Notes: a model not told the origin generated them from the sequence alone. Positions 7,250 through 16,001 are shown, counted from the stretch's first letter. The stretch is DNA of 34,842 nucleotides from JADKFD01 sp050250665 (GCA_050250665.1 JBFWOF010000058.1:1-34842); one strand, 5' to 3'. Numbers and translations: made by a program.

Positions 7250-9838
7250 TCAGCGAATCCACCCCGGCGCGGCCAGGCCGAGGGCGCGATAGCGCTCGTT
7301 GGCACCGCTGGCGTAATCGGCGGCATCGCGGTCCCGTCCCTGGACGCGAGCGATGACACTGCGCAGCAGCAGCAGATCGGCGGCTTCATCCAGATTCTTG
7401 AGTCCATTCTGCTCCAGACTCACATAGGCCTGTGCCAGCTGCAGCTCGGTCTGCGCGGCATCGGCACCCTGCTTCCAGTCGGCAAAAGCCGCCAGCGCAC
7501 CGGCGTAGGTTGCCAGCGGATGTGGATCGCTGGCATTCGCCTGCAGGTTTTGCACTGCTTGTCGCAGCGTGATTGCCGCCTGCTGCCACTGCTGCGTTCG
7601 CAGTTGCGTGGCGCCAAGTTCATAGCGGTACTCACCCAGCCTCGGCTCATCGGCAGTGGCCGTGTCCAGCAGTGCCTGCAAACCTGCCTTCGCGGTACCG
7701 AGTTCACCTTGGTAGCGACTCAGGATGGCGCGGCCGAAGGCAGTGTCGCGATGGTCGGGATGATTCTCCGGCAGATTCTGGCGACGCAGGCTGTCGGCGC
7801 GCTGCAAGGCTGCTTCAGCCAGATCCAGCTCACCGCTACGCGCCAGCAACAGGGCCCGACCGCGTTCAACGCCAGCGGCACGGGCGCTGTTGCCCAGACC
7901 GCCGGCCTGCAGCAGCTGCAGGCAGCGATCGTAGGCCGCCAGCGCCTCAGGAACACGATCCATCCGGTTCAGGGCGACAGCCAGATTGTTGTAGTCCACG
8001 GCCAGGCCCGGATCATCTCCGCCGAGCAGCTCCATGCGCTCGGCCAGCCGCGCCTGGGTGTTCGCCAGCGACTCCGCCCAGCGCCCGCGCAGGGCCAGGA
8101 GGTGATCGAGTACGGTGCGGTTCTGCAGCCGCATCAAACGATGGTCGCCCGGCAGCTGATCAAGAATGGCCATGGATTCGCGGATGGCGGCCTCGGCGCC
8201 AGCCAGATCGCCGGTCTTGCGCCGCGCCAGTCCCAGATTGTTGAGCACCGAGGCCATCAGCTGCGTCGGTTGCGGGTATAGCGCCGCCAGCTGGGCTCGT
8301 CCGGCTTCGGCCAGTGCCAGGCCTTCGCGGGTTTGGCCAAGTTCGATCAGCGACTGGCCGATGACCACGCGCAGCTCGCCCTGGGCCGCGGGCTCGCTGC
8401 TCAGTTCGCTGTCCACGCGTTCGGCCATGGTCAGCATCAGATCATCCACGGTCAGGCGCTTGCCGGCCCGATGCAATCCGGCCAGATCCAGACTGCGCAC
8501 CAGAAAATCCTTGGTCGCCTCGGAGCGCGCGTACTCGCGCTCGACCTGCAGCCGCGCCTGCTTGGCCTCGCGCGCCGATTCGATGGCGCGCTCACCCTGC
8601 CACACGGCCAGACCCAGGCCAACCAGCAGACCGGTCACGGCAACGCTGGCGGCGAGCACACCCAGGCGATGGCGACTGACGAATTTGCGCAAACGATAGG
8701 TACGGCTGTCGCGCCGAGCCCGGATCGGACGCCCGGCCAGATAGTGGCCGATGTCCTCGGCCAGCATGGCTGCCGAGCCATAACGGCGCTCGGCTTCCGG
8801 ATGGATGGCTTTCAGGATCAGGGTGTCGAGATCGCCGCGCAGCCGCCGCGACCAGCCCACGCGTTCGCACAGCGGTGGCACTTCACCCTGCTGTTCGATC
8901 TCAGCAGCGGCCAGACTGGGACGGGTGGCGCGCTCGCCGGTGATTTCCTGGGCCAGCATCTCCATCCGACCGCTGCGGCGATGCGGCAAGCGGCCCACGC
9001 AGAGCTCGTACAGCAACACGCCCAGGCCATAGACATCGGCGGCCACGCCCACGTCCTCGCCGCGCACCTGCTCGGGCGCGGCATAGGCCGGCGACAGCAC
9101 GCGCACGCCGGTGGCCGTGACCACCAGTTCATCGGTGTCATCGCCGAGCACCTTGGCGATGCCGAAATCGAGCAGATGCGGCTGACCTTCGTCATCGACC
9201 AGCACATTGCTGGGCTTGAGATCGCGATGCACGATCAGCTGCCGATGGGCGTAGTCGACCACCCGGGCGATCGCCGCCATCAGCTGCAGACGGGCTTCCA
9301 GACTGAGTCCCACCCGGCGCGCATAGGTGGTCAGCGGTTCGCCGCAGATGTAATCCATGGCCAGAAAGGGTCGGCCATCGGCAGTGATGCCGGCATCCAG
9401 CAGGGTGGCGATGGCCGGGTGGTTGAGCCGCGCCAGAATCCGGCGCTCCTGCAGGAAACGTTGCAACAGCGCTTCGGAGTCCATGCCGCGCTTGAGCAGC
9501 TTGACTGCGGCGGTCTGCACCACATCGCCCTGATGGCGTTCGGCCAGCCAGACCTCACCCATGCCACCGCGGCCGAGCAGCCGCTGCACCTTCCAGCAGG
9601 GACCGAATTCGGGCGTGGCTTCGGCCGCCACCGGGGCCAGCACTTCCTCGCGCTGTTCCAGTACGCCCAGAGTGCGGGCGTCAGCCACCAGCATGGCCCG
9701 CACCTCGGCCGCCAGCGTGGGATCCTTCTGCGCGATTTCGGCCAGCGCGATTTCCTGAGCCGCCGGCGACAGATCGATCAGCTGGTCGAAATGCGCCGAC
9801 ACTGCCAGCCAGCGCTGGGCCTTGGGGTCAGTGCTCAT
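7250..9838 (-). CDS. Transmembrane serine/threonine protein kinase with C-terminal TPR region
   Basis: This 862-residue Hanks-type kinase has all catalytic motifs: glycine loop GRGGMG (89-94), ATP-binding Lys113 in AVKLLK, catalytic HRDLKPSN with Asp206 and Asn211, DFG at 224-226, and APEQ at 254-257. The kinase domain covers about 83-370. It is followed by one hydrophobic segment (about 393-413) and a long, helix-rich TPR-like region (about 430-850), which would lie in the periplasm if the kinase is cytoplasmic. The gene starts 35 nt after an ECF sigma gene on the same strand. In such pairs the kinase can phosphorylate the sigma factor; in Xanthomonas citri the ECF43-type factor EcfK is activated by kinase PknS. 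This pair may act similarly (inference). Confidence 0.92.
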   Translation of the reverse strand: MSTDPKAQRWLAVSAHFDQLIDLSPAAQEIALAEIAQKDPTLAAEVRAMLVADARTLGVLEQREEVLAPVAAEATPEFGPCWKVQRLLGRGGMGEVWLAERHQGDVVQTAAVKLLKRGMDSEALLQRFLQERRILARLNHPAIATLLDAGITADGRPFLAMDYICGEPLTTYARRVGLSLEARLQLMAAIARVVDYAHRQLIVHRDLKPSNVLVDDEGQPHLLDFGIAKVLGDDTDELVVTATGVRVLSPAYAAPEQVRGEDVGVAADVYGLGVLLYELCVGRLPHRRSGRMEMLAQEITGERATRPSLAAAEIEQQGEVPPLCERVGWSRRLRGDLDTLILKAIHPEAERRYGSAAMLAEDIGHYLAGRPIRARRDSRTYRLRKFVSRHRLGVLAASVAVTGLLVGLGLAVWQGERAIESAREAKQARLQVEREYARSEATKDFLVRSLDLAGLHRAGKRLTVDDLMLTMAERVDSELSSEPAAQGELRVVIGQSLIELGQTREGLALAEAGRAQLAALYPQPTQLMASVLNNLGLARRKTGDLAGAEAAIRESMAILDQLPGDHRLMRLQNRTVLDHLLALRGRWAESLANTQARLAERMELLGGDDPGLAVDYNNLAVALNRMDRVPEALAAYDRCLQLLQAGGLGNSARAAGVERGRALLLARSGELDLAEAALQRADSLRRQNLPENHPDHRDTAFGRAILSRYQGELGTAKAGLQALLDTATADEPRLGEYRYELGATQLRTQQWQQAAITLRQAVQNLQANASDPHPLATYAGALAAFADWKQGADAAQTELQLAQAYVSLEQNGLKNLDEAADLLLLRSVIARVQGRDRDAADYASGANERYRALGLAAPGWIR

Positions 9839-9873
9839 GGCGCCACGCTGCCAGCAGCGCCCGGAGTGGCGAT

Positions 9874-10479
9874 TCAGCTATCGGGCAGATCGGGAGTATC
9901 GAGTTCACCATTGTCGGTGAGTGCCTGATAGAGGAAGGCGCGGGCGCGGCGCCAGTCGCGCTTGAGCGTGCGCTCGGAAACGTCCAGCAGCGGCGCGATT
10001 TCCGACAGCTCCAGACCGCCGAAGAAGCGCATCTCCACCACCTGCGCCAGGCGGCCATCGAGCGCCGCGAGTTGATCCAGCGCCTGATTCAGGGCCAGCA
10101 GCTCATCATCATGGCCATTGGCGCTGACCTCCAGCGCCACGCCTTCGAGCGTTTGTGCGCGGACGCCGCCACCGCGACGTTCGGCCATGCGCTCGCGAGC
10201 ACGGTCGATCAGAATCTGGCGCATCGCCCGCGCTGCCGTGGCAAAGAAATGCTGGCGGTCATTGAACTCGGTGGAGGCCCGCGAGAGCTTGAAGAAAGCC
10301 TCGTGCACCAGCGAGGTGGCGCCGCCATGTTCACGGTCACCGCGCAGCTGGCGCTCGGCCAGCCGATGCAGTTCGCGATAGACGTGCGCATATAGCCGCT
10401 CCTGGGCATGCGCATCGCCTTTGCGCGCATCCACCAGTAGCAGCGTGATTTCTTCAGTCGGCGCGGTCACGGGTTCCAT
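9874..10479 (-). CDS. ECF-type RNA polymerase sigma factor (TIGR02999-like)
   Basis: The 201-residue protein contains a region-2 domain (about residues 10-95, with YRELHRLAERQLRGDRE and SLVHEAFFKL, then HFFATAARAMRQILIDRAR) and a region-4 helix-turn-helix (about 130-190, with VVEMRFFGGLELSEIAPLL). This matches the ECF group often encoded next to Ser/Thr kinases. The start at 10479 gives MEPVTAPTEEITLLL; upstream sequence in frame is unlike the family. It is the first gene of an operon with the kinase at 7250-9838. No anti-sigma gene is present, which fits control by the kinase. It is divergent from alc with 157 nt between. Confidence 0.92.
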   Translation of the reverse strand: MEPVTAPTEEITLLLVDARKGDAHAQERLYAHVYRELHRLAERQLRGDREHGGATSLVHEAFFKLSRASTEFNDRQHFFATAARAMRQILIDRARERMAERRGGGVRAQTLEGVALEVSANGHDDELLALNQALDQLAALDGRLAQVVEMRFFGGLELSEIAPLLDVSERTLKRDWRRARAFLYQALTDNGELDTPDLPDS

Positions 10480-10636
10480 CCGTGCATTGTCGTGGATTTT
10501 TGCCGCAAGCGGGAGGCCGAAGCGGTCCCGGCTACCGCTGATTGGCAAATTTCCTCGGTGCCGAAAGCAGCAAGCAACTCGCCGCCGCCGCCGACAAAGC
10601 GCGATACTGCGAATTCCTGCTCTGCCACATAACGCC

Positions 10637-11653
10637 ATGGCCCTGATCGCAACCGACCCGGACGCACCGGAATTCAGCCGTCGCCACGTCAATCTGGCGG
10701 ACGCCCGGATGGGCGCGCAGGCACTGATGGCCAGTGACGATTTCTTTGCCGACAAGTCGCGCATGCTGGATCCGGATCCGCCGCAGTTCATTCCCGGCAA
10801 ATACGATGACAACGGCAAATGGATGGATGGCTGGGAAAGCCGGCGCAAGCGCGGGCCCGGGCACGACTGGTGCGTGGTTCGTCTGGCGCGTCCCGGCGTG
10901 ATCGTCGGCGTGGATCTGGACACCACCCACTTCACCGGCAACTATCCCCCGGCGGCCTCGCTGGAGGGCTGTGATCGCAGCGACAGCGACGATGGCGTGC
11001 ACGGCAACTGGTTCCCGCTGCTGTCCGCGGTCAACCTGCGCGGCAACAGCCATCACTACCATTCGGTCAATGTCGCCCGTCGCTGCACCCATGTGCGCGT
11101 CAATCTGTATCCGGACGGCGGTCTGGCGCGCCTGCGTCTGTATGGGGTGCCCGAAATCGATGCCAGTGCGACCGACAGCGAGGGTCTGATCGATCTGGTC
11201 GCGGCGCTCAACGGTGGCACCGTGGTCGCCGCCAACAACCAGCATTTCGGACTCGCCAGCAATCTGCTGCGTCCCGGACGCGGCATCAACATGGGCGATG
11301 GCTGGGAAACCCGGCGCCGACGCGAACCGGGCAACGACTGGTGCGTGCTGGCGCTGGCCAAGCCCGGCGTGATCAGCGCCATCGAAGTGGACACCTGCCA
11401 CTTCAAGGGCAACTACCCGGATCGCTGTTCGATCCAGGCCATGCTGGTCGCCGGCGGCACACCCGAGTCACTGGTCACGCAATCGATGTTCTGGCCGCTG
11501 CTGCTGCCGGAGCAGGCTCTGACCATGGATCACCAGCACTACTACCGCAAGGAAATCCTGGCGCACACGCCGGTCAGCCATGTGCGCTTCAACATCCACC
11601 CCGACGGTGGCGTCTCCCGCCTGCGCCTGCGCGGACGCGTCGCGGCAACGTAG
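10637..11653 (+). CDS. alc: Allantoicase
   Basis: Allantoicase hydrolyses allantoate to ureidoglycolate and urea in purine breakdown. The 338-residue product has the normal length and the two-fold repeat of the family, seen as paired motifs: MDGWESRRKR with GHDWCVVRLARPG and VDLDTTHFTGNYP in the first half, and GDGWETRRRR with GNDWCVLALAKPG and VDTCHFKGNYP in the second. Each half ends in a VR.N.YPDGG / VRFNIHPDGG segment. The start at 10637 (MALIATDPDAPEF) is chosen over the longer open frame because the extension is not family-like. The TAG stop lies in the GTAG foot of a repeat. Followed by allA. Confidence 0.94.
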   Translation: MALIATDPDAPEFSRRHVNLADARMGAQALMASDDFFADKSRMLDPDPPQFIPGKYDDNGKWMDGWESRRKRGPGHDWCVVRLARPGVIVGVDLDTTHFTGNYPPAASLEGCDRSDSDDGVHGNWFPLLSAVNLRGNSHHYHSVNVARRCTHVRVNLYPDGGLARLRLYGVPEIDASATDSEGLIDLVAALNGGTVVAANNQHFGLASNLLRPGRGINMGDGWETRRRREPGNDWCVLALAKPGVISAIEVDTCHFKGNYPDRCSIQAMLVAGGTPESLVTQSMFWPLLLPEQALTMDHQHYYRKEILAHTPVSHVRFNIHPDGGVSRLRLRGRVAAT

Positions 11654-11761
11654 GTCACGTTGTCCGCGCAGCGGGCTACGCGACAAGGAGTCGCCTAGCG
11701 CCAGGTTCGGACCGTAACGCTTCATCGCGTCACGTAGCGCCGATGGCGCAACGTGACCTAC
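11650..11761. repeat. GTAGGTCACGTTG inverted repeat between alc and allA
   Basis: The element starts GTAGGTCACGTTGTCCGCGC, whose first GTAG contains the alc stop codon, and ends with the complement CAACGTGACCTAC. The 163-nt gap between alc and allA is almost entirely this repeat. Its interior holds smaller hairpins such as GCGCCGATGGCGC. Confidence 0.8.
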
Positions 11762-11816
11762 GCCCCGTCGTTGCCGTAGCCTTTGATGTGCCCTCGCCCA
11801 AACCCGGATCCCGCCG

Positions 11817-12302
11817 ATGCCGCAACTGCAGATCGAAGCGCTGACGCCCGAGGCTTTTGCCGACTTCGGCGCTGTCATCAGCGCCGATGCGGCGCGCGAG
11901 GTCTATGCCATCAATCAGGGTACGACCCAGCGCTTCCATGCGCTGGCGACGGTGGATCTGGAGGGCGGCCAGGCCGCCATCAGTCTGGGCCGCGCCCAGC
12001 CGGTGAGCCTGCCGCTGCAGATCCGGCTGCTGGAACGTCACCCGCTCGGCAGCCAGGCTTTCATCCCCCTGGCCGGCACCCGCTTCCTGATCGTGGTCGC
12101 GGCCAGTCCCGAGAACCCGCCACGCGCCTTTCTGGCCGACCGCGGTCAGGGCATCCAGTACCATCGCGGCTGCTGGCACCACCCGCTGCTGGCCCTCGAC
12201 CAGGGCGGCGATTTCCTCATCGTCGATCGCATCGGACCGGGCAACAACTGCGAGGAAGTGCAGATCGCCCAGCCCTGGCAGATCAGCGCGCTACCCTTGT
12301 AG
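11817..12302 (+). CDS. allA: Ureidoglycolate lyase
   Basis: AllA splits ureidoglycolate into glyoxylate and urea, the step after allantoicase. The 161-residue protein is of usual length and carries the family landmarks: LLERHPLGSQAFIPL (about 71-85), YHRGCWHHPLLAL (about 115-127) with the conserved HHPL, and FLIVDRIGPGNNCEE (about 133-147). The start MPQLQIEALTPEAFADFG fits the family. Its TAG stop is part of a REP-like GTAGGAGCG. It converges on puuD, whose stop codon lies in the facing REP unit. Confidence 0.93.
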   Translation: MPQLQIEALTPEAFADFGAVISADAAREVYAINQGTTQRFHALATVDLEGGQAAISLGRAQPVSLPLQIRLLERHPLGSQAFIPLAGTRFLIVVAASPENPPRAFLADRGQGIQYHRGCWHHPLLALDQGGDFLIVDRIGPGNNCEEVQIAQPWQISALPL

Positions 12303-12564
12303 GAGCGCCCTCGCGGCGCGACCGGACTGGTCGCGAACATCGCAGACCGACGCGGCTGGTTGGCAGAAGCAGGACGCAGAGCACACAGAGAAGAAGCAGA
12401 GAGAACGCAGAGAAGAGCTTTCGATGCGAGGTCAGCTGTACTCCGTGTACTTTCTGCTTTTCCTCTGTGTGCTCTGCGTCCTGCTTCAGGCAACGGCTCC
12501 CCTGCAACTCCCGGTTTTCGCGATGGCGCGTGGCACCGCGATCGCGACGCAAGGTCGCTCCTAC
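12299..12564. repeat. Composite repeat: facing REP-like units around a long inverted repeat
   Basis: REP-like GTAGGAGCGCCCTCGCGGCG starts at 12299 and a facing unit, GCGACGCAAGGTCGCTCCTAC, ends at 12564. Between them, 12366-12487 is a near-palindrome with perfect 25-nt outer arms: GAAGCAGGACGCAGAGCACA plus CAGAG, and its complement. The outer GTAGs hold the stop codons of allA and puuD. The whole intergenic region is therefore repeat. On either strand it could act as a bidirectional transcription barrier. Confidence 0.85.
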
Positions 12565-13781
12565 CTGGGACGGGCTTCGTACCAGCGGGCGATCTGCACG
12601 CGTTCGGTGTCGCTGAGCTGGGTCAGATTGCCGGGCGGCATGATCTTCAGCTGCACCACCTGGGAGTAGATCTTGTCGGCGCGGGCTTCGATCTGGGCTT
12701 CGCTTTCGAGTACGGCGCCGAGCGGCGCGCTGGCCATCAACGTCGGCTGCTGGGCATGACACTGTATACAGCGCTGAGCCAGGATGGCGCGGATGCTGGC
12801 GGTATCGGGAGCGACCGTGGTCGGCTGGTCGGACACGGTCGGGGTGTCGTCATAGTGCGGCGTCGGCGCGTAATCCATCGCTCTGGGCTTGGGCGCCAGC
12901 CAGGCAAAGGTGGCCAGCAACACCAGCCCGCCGGCCACCAGCAGCCACCAGGCGCGGCCGCCGCTGTGCCAGAGCACGAAGAACTGGCGGATCAGCGCGC
13001 CGGCGGTCATGAACAGCGCCAGCACGATCCATGCGTGCTCGTGTGCATGCGCCGGGGCGTAGTGGATGGACAGCATCGCGAACACCACCGGCAGGGTGAA
13101 GTAGGTGTTGTGCACCGAGCGCTGTTTGCCCTGCTTGCCGGGCAGCGGATCCGGGGTTTCGCCGCGGGCCAGCGCCGCGACCATGCGTTTCTGCCCGGGA
13201 ATGATGATGAAGAAGACGTTGGCCGTCATGATCGTGGCCATGGTGGCCCCGACCAGCAGAAAGGCGGCGCGTCCGCTGAACAGATGAGTGGCGGCATAGC
13301 ACAGACCCAGCACCAGCAGGCCCACGATCAGGCCCAGCAGCTGGTCGCGAAAACCGATGGCGCGACAGAGCAGGTCATAGACAATCCAGCCGCCGGCCAG
13401 AAAGGCCAGCGCCAGGGCGATCGCCTGCGCCGGACTCAGCGCCGCCACCGCCGGATCGATCAGATAGATGCCCGGTTGCGCCAGATAGACCACGCTGAGC
13501 AGGGCGAAACCGCTGAGCCAGGTGGTGTAGGACTTCCACTTCGACCAGTGCAGGTCCTCGGGCATCTGTGGCGGCGACACCAGGTATTTCTGCTTGTGGT
13601 AGAAACCGCCGCCGTGCACCGACCAGAGCTCGCCGAACACGCCCGGAGCCCCTTGCCTGGGCGGCTTGAGGGCGCGATCGAGCATGACGAAATAGAAGGA
13701 CTCGCCGATCCACGCGATCGCCGCCACCACGTGCAGCCAGCGCAGCAGGAAGGATGCCGCCTCGATCCAGAAATCGGCCAT
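12561..13781 (-). CDS. puuD: Membrane urate oxidase PuuD with C-terminal cytochrome c
   Basis: PuuD-type enzymes oxidise urate to 5-hydroxyisourate in the inner membrane and pass electrons to a fused c-type cytochrome rather than to oxygen-dependent uricase chemistry. The 406-residue protein has about eight hydrophobic segments across residues 1-300, with LLRWLHVVAAIAWIGESFYF at the start, FIIIPGQKRM and SVHNTYFTLPVVFAML. The soluble tail contains the haem c motif CIQCH at 338-342, with a candidate axial Met381 in KIMPPGN. It starts 2 nt after uraH, so the two are surely co-transcribed. The stop codon overlaps a REP-like GTAG. Confidence 0.92.
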   Translation of the reverse strand: MADFWIEAASFLLRWLHVVAAIAWIGESFYFVMLDRALKPPRQGAPGVFGELWSVHGGGFYHKQKYLVSPPQMPEDLHWSKWKSYTTWLSGFALLSVVYLAQPGIYLIDPAVAALSPAQAIALALAFLAGGWIVYDLLCRAIGFRDQLLGLIVGLLVLGLCYAATHLFSGRAAFLLVGATMATIMTANVFFIIIPGQKRMVAALARGETPDPLPGKQGKQRSVHNTYFTLPVVFAMLSIHYAPAHAHEHAWIVLALFMTAGALIRQFFVLWHSGGRAWWLLVAGGLVLLATFAWLAPKPRAMDYAPTPHYDDTPTVSDQPTTVAPDTASIRAILAQRCIQCHAQQPTLMASAPLGAVLESEAQIEARADKIYSQVVQLKIMPPGNLTQLSDTERVQIARWYEARPR

Positions 13782-13783
13782 GG

Positions 13784-14137
13784 TCAGCTGCCGCGGTAGG
13801 TGCTGTAGCTGTACGGCGACACCAGCAAGGGCACGTGGTAGTGGGCGCCCGCATCGGCAATGCCGAAGCGCAGGGTCACGACATCGATGAATCGCGGTTG
13901 CGGCAGATCCAGGCCCAGGGCCGCGAAATAGTCGCCGGCGGCGAAATCCAGCTCGTAGACACCGGCCACCAGGGCGGCGTCGGCCAGCAAGGGTTGGTCG
14001 CAGCGGCCGTCGGCATTGGTGCGGTACTCGCCGAGAGCGACGCGGCGCTCACCGTCGAGACGGGACAGTCGCAAGCGGATGCCGGCGCCGGGACAACCGT
14101 GTGCGGTATCGAGGACGTGGGTGGTCAATCGGCCCAT
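13784..14137 (-). CDS. uraH: 5-hydroxyisourate hydrolase
   Basis: UraH (transthyretin-like) hydrolyses 5-hydroxyisourate, the product of urate oxidation, to OHCU. The 117-residue product is of standard size, with the N-terminal LTTHVLDTAHGCPG (His7), YRTNADGRCDQPL in the middle and the diagnostic C-terminus YSTYRGS. It lacks a signal peptide, so it is cytoplasmic. It is the first gene of a uraH-puuD operon. The next enzyme, OHCU decarboxylase (UraD), is not in the window. Confidence 0.95.
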   Translation of the reverse strand: MGRLTTHVLDTAHGCPGAGIRLRLSRLDGERRVALGEYRTNADGRCDQPLLADAALVAGVYELDFAAGDYFAALGLDLPQPRFIDVVTLRFGIADAGAHYHVPLLVSPYSYSTYRGS

Positions 14138-14349
14138 GGCCCAGCCATTTTCTTTTTGGGGGGCGCGATAGTGACCGCAGACGGCGTTTTGGGCAATCGC
14201 TGCTGGCGTAGATCAAGGGTGTGCGGCGCAGGCCCGTTCCCCGGCACATGCGGCGCGCAGAATCGCCGGGAAGCCGCTGCGCGGCACTCTCGGCCTACGT
14301 CCAATCCGCTGCATCACCAAAGCCCAGGGCAAACCCCGGGAGCCCCGAT

Positions 14350-14631
14350 TCAGTCGGCTCTAGGTGCGGTGCTGACCATCTCGACCTGGCGCAGATTGAT
14401 CCAGTTCTCGCCGCCGCTGGTGCGGGAGGTCACCCGAACCCAGCATTGGGCGCGATCGATCTTCTCCACCTTGCCGAACACGATCCCATCCTTGGCGGCG
14501 GCGATGAAGAAGCTGGCATGGACGCCTTCCTTGAGGTTCGGTGGCATCGGGCAATCGGCAAGCGCAGTGCCGGCGGCCATCGCCAGCGCCAGCATGGCGC
14601 CCGCTTGCTGCAGAAGCTTGTACGGGTTCAT
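14350..14631 (-). CDS. Small secreted protein of unknown function
   Basis: From the ATG at 14631 the product has 93 residues. It opens with a signal peptide (MNPYKLLQQAGAMLALAMAA, cleavage about ALA|DC). The mature part of roughly 68 residues, including GIVFGKVEKIDRAQCWVRVT and GGENWINLRQVEMV, looks like a small beta-barrel domain with two cysteines that could pair. I do not recognise a family. It is divergent from nnrS, with an FNR-like site between them. The 14138-14349 stretch before it has fragments of a GCCGCTGCGCGGCAC repeat and no gene. Confidence 0.7.
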   Translation of the reverse strand: MNPYKLLQQAGAMLALAMAAGTALADCPMPPNLKEGVHASFFIAAAKDGIVFGKVEKIDRAQCWVRVTSRTSGGENWINLRQVEMVSTAPRAD

Positions 14632-14690
14632 CAGCGCTACTCCGTGAGATCGGTCCGTAGCCAGCATGGGACCATTGGCCCCGGGCCGAC

Positions 14691-14704
14691 TTGACCGACG
14701 TCAG
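14691..14704 (+). promoter_or_regulatory. FNR/DNR/NnrR-like box upstream of nnrS
   Basis: TTGAC-CGAC-GTCAG is one base from a perfect palindrome and resembles the TTGAT-N4-ATCAA site of the CRP/FNR family, including the nitric-oxide regulators DNR and NnrR. It lies 59 nt upstream of the nnrS start codon, a usual place for an activator. NnrS proteins are commonly under such control, so the match is plausible but rests on one site. Confidence 0.45.
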
Positions 14705-14762
14705 TGACTTCCTGCTGCTCTGACCGCGAACATGGGCCACCCAGTTACTCGAATCAGCCGCC

Positions 14763-16001
14763 ATGAGTGTCGCCGCTGCAAGTCCCTTCAGCGCCAATGA
14801 ACTGGCGCGCGTCGTCGCCGCTGCGCCGCATCGTTTGCTGTTTCTGGGCGGGGCCACGGCGCTGTTGCTGTCGATGCTCTGGTGGTCGATGTGGCTGACG
14901 ATGCAGCGCTTTGGTGGGCCGCCGATGCCGCAGCCCGCATTGCCCGCGGGCTGGGCCCATGCCATCGCCATGCAGTACCAGGCGCTGCCGATGTTCATGT
15001 TCGGCTTTCTGCTGACGGTGTTTCCGCGCTGGATGGGGCTGCAGCCTTATACGGTCGGGCAATACGTGCCGGTCGGCGCCTGCCTGTTCCTCGGCTATGT
15101 GCTGCTGCATCTGGGACTGCTGGGCTGGCCCACCCTGGTGCACCTGGGACTGGTGCTCAGCATCGTCGGCTGGCTGATCGGCTGGAGTCTGCTGGCAGCC
15201 TTGCTGTGGCGCGACGGTGGGCGCACCTGGCATGCCATCAGCTGCTGGATCGCGCTGAGCATGGGCCTGTTCGGACTGCTGTTGACCGCCCGCTATCTGC
15301 ATGGTGCCGATGCCATCGAGCTTTTCGGCGCCATCAAGATCGGCACCTTCGGCCTGCTGCTGCCGATCTTCCTGACCGTCTGTCACCGCATGCTGCCCTT
15401 CTTCTCGCAGGGGGTGATCGTCGGCTACCGCAGCTATCGCCCGGCCTGGGTGCTGGTGGCGCTGCTGGCGCTGGTGTACACCCATCTGTTGCTGGAACTG
15501 GCACATGCCTACGCCTGGCTGTGGTGGGTCGATGCCCCTATAGCCGCGCTCACGGCCTGGCTGGTATGGCGCTGGCAGTTCTGGGCGACCCGCAAGGTGC
15601 GGCTGCTGTGGGTGCTGCATCTGGCTTTCGCCTGGCTGCCGGTCGCATTCACGCTGTATGCGGCGCAAAGCCTGTGGTTTGCGATCAGCGGCCAGTTCCT
15701 GCTCGGTCGCGCGCCGGTGCATGTGCTCACGGTGGGCTTCTTCGGCAGCATGGTGTTGGCCATGGTCACCCGCGTGACTCAGGGGCACTCCGGCCGTCCG
15801 CTGGAGATGGGCACCATCCCCTGGATCTGCTTTCTGCTGCTGCAGTTGGTGGTGCTGCTCCGGGTGGCCGCAGAACTGCTGCCCGATGCCGGCGCCTGGC
15901 TGGCCGTAGCCGCCTGGGCCTGGGTGCTGGCCCTGTTGCCCTGGGTACTGCGTTCGGCCTGGATCTATCTCAGCCCGCGAATCGATGGCAGAGCGGGTTA
16001 G
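14763..16001 (+). CDS. nnrS: NnrS family protein
   Basis: NnrS is a polytopic haem- and copper-containing inner-membrane protein linked to resistance to nitric oxide and nitrosative stress. The 412-residue product has about twelve hydrophobic segments and the family signature near residues 65-95 (GWAHAIAMQYQALPMFMFGF, then LLTVFPRWMGLQP). It also has KIGTFGLLLPIFLTVCHRMLPFF near 195-220, and RAPVHVLTVGFFGSMVLAMV then TRVTQGHSGRPL near 320-350, with the expected histidines. No denitrification gene is in the window, which is common for this family. The C-terminus overlaps the end of a small opposing gene by four bases. Confidence 0.93.
   Translation: MSVAAASPFSANELARVVAAAPHRLLFLGGATALLLSMLWWSMWLTMQRFGGPPMPQPALPAGWAHAIAMQYQALPMFMFGFLLTVFPRWMGLQPYTVGQYVPVGACLFLGYVLLHLGLLGWPTLVHLGLVLSIVGWLIGWSLLAALLWRDGGRTWHAISCWIALSMGLFGLLLTARYLHGADAIELFGAIKIGTFGLLLPIFLTVCHRMLPFFSQGVIVGYRSYRPAWVLVALLALVYTHLLLELAHAYAWLWWVDAPIAALTAWLVWRWQFWATRKVRLLWVLHLAFAWLPVAFTLYAAQSLWFAISGQFLLGRAPVHVLTVGFFGSMVLAMVTRVTQGHSGRPLEMGTIPWICFLLLQLVVLLRVAAELLPDAGAWLAVAAWAWVLALLPWVLRSAWIYLSPRIDGRAG

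Noticed and set aside
7235..9928. Long plus-strand frames opposite the kinase gene
   Set aside because: Shadow frames in GC-rich DNA; the minus-strand product has a complete set of kinase motifs.
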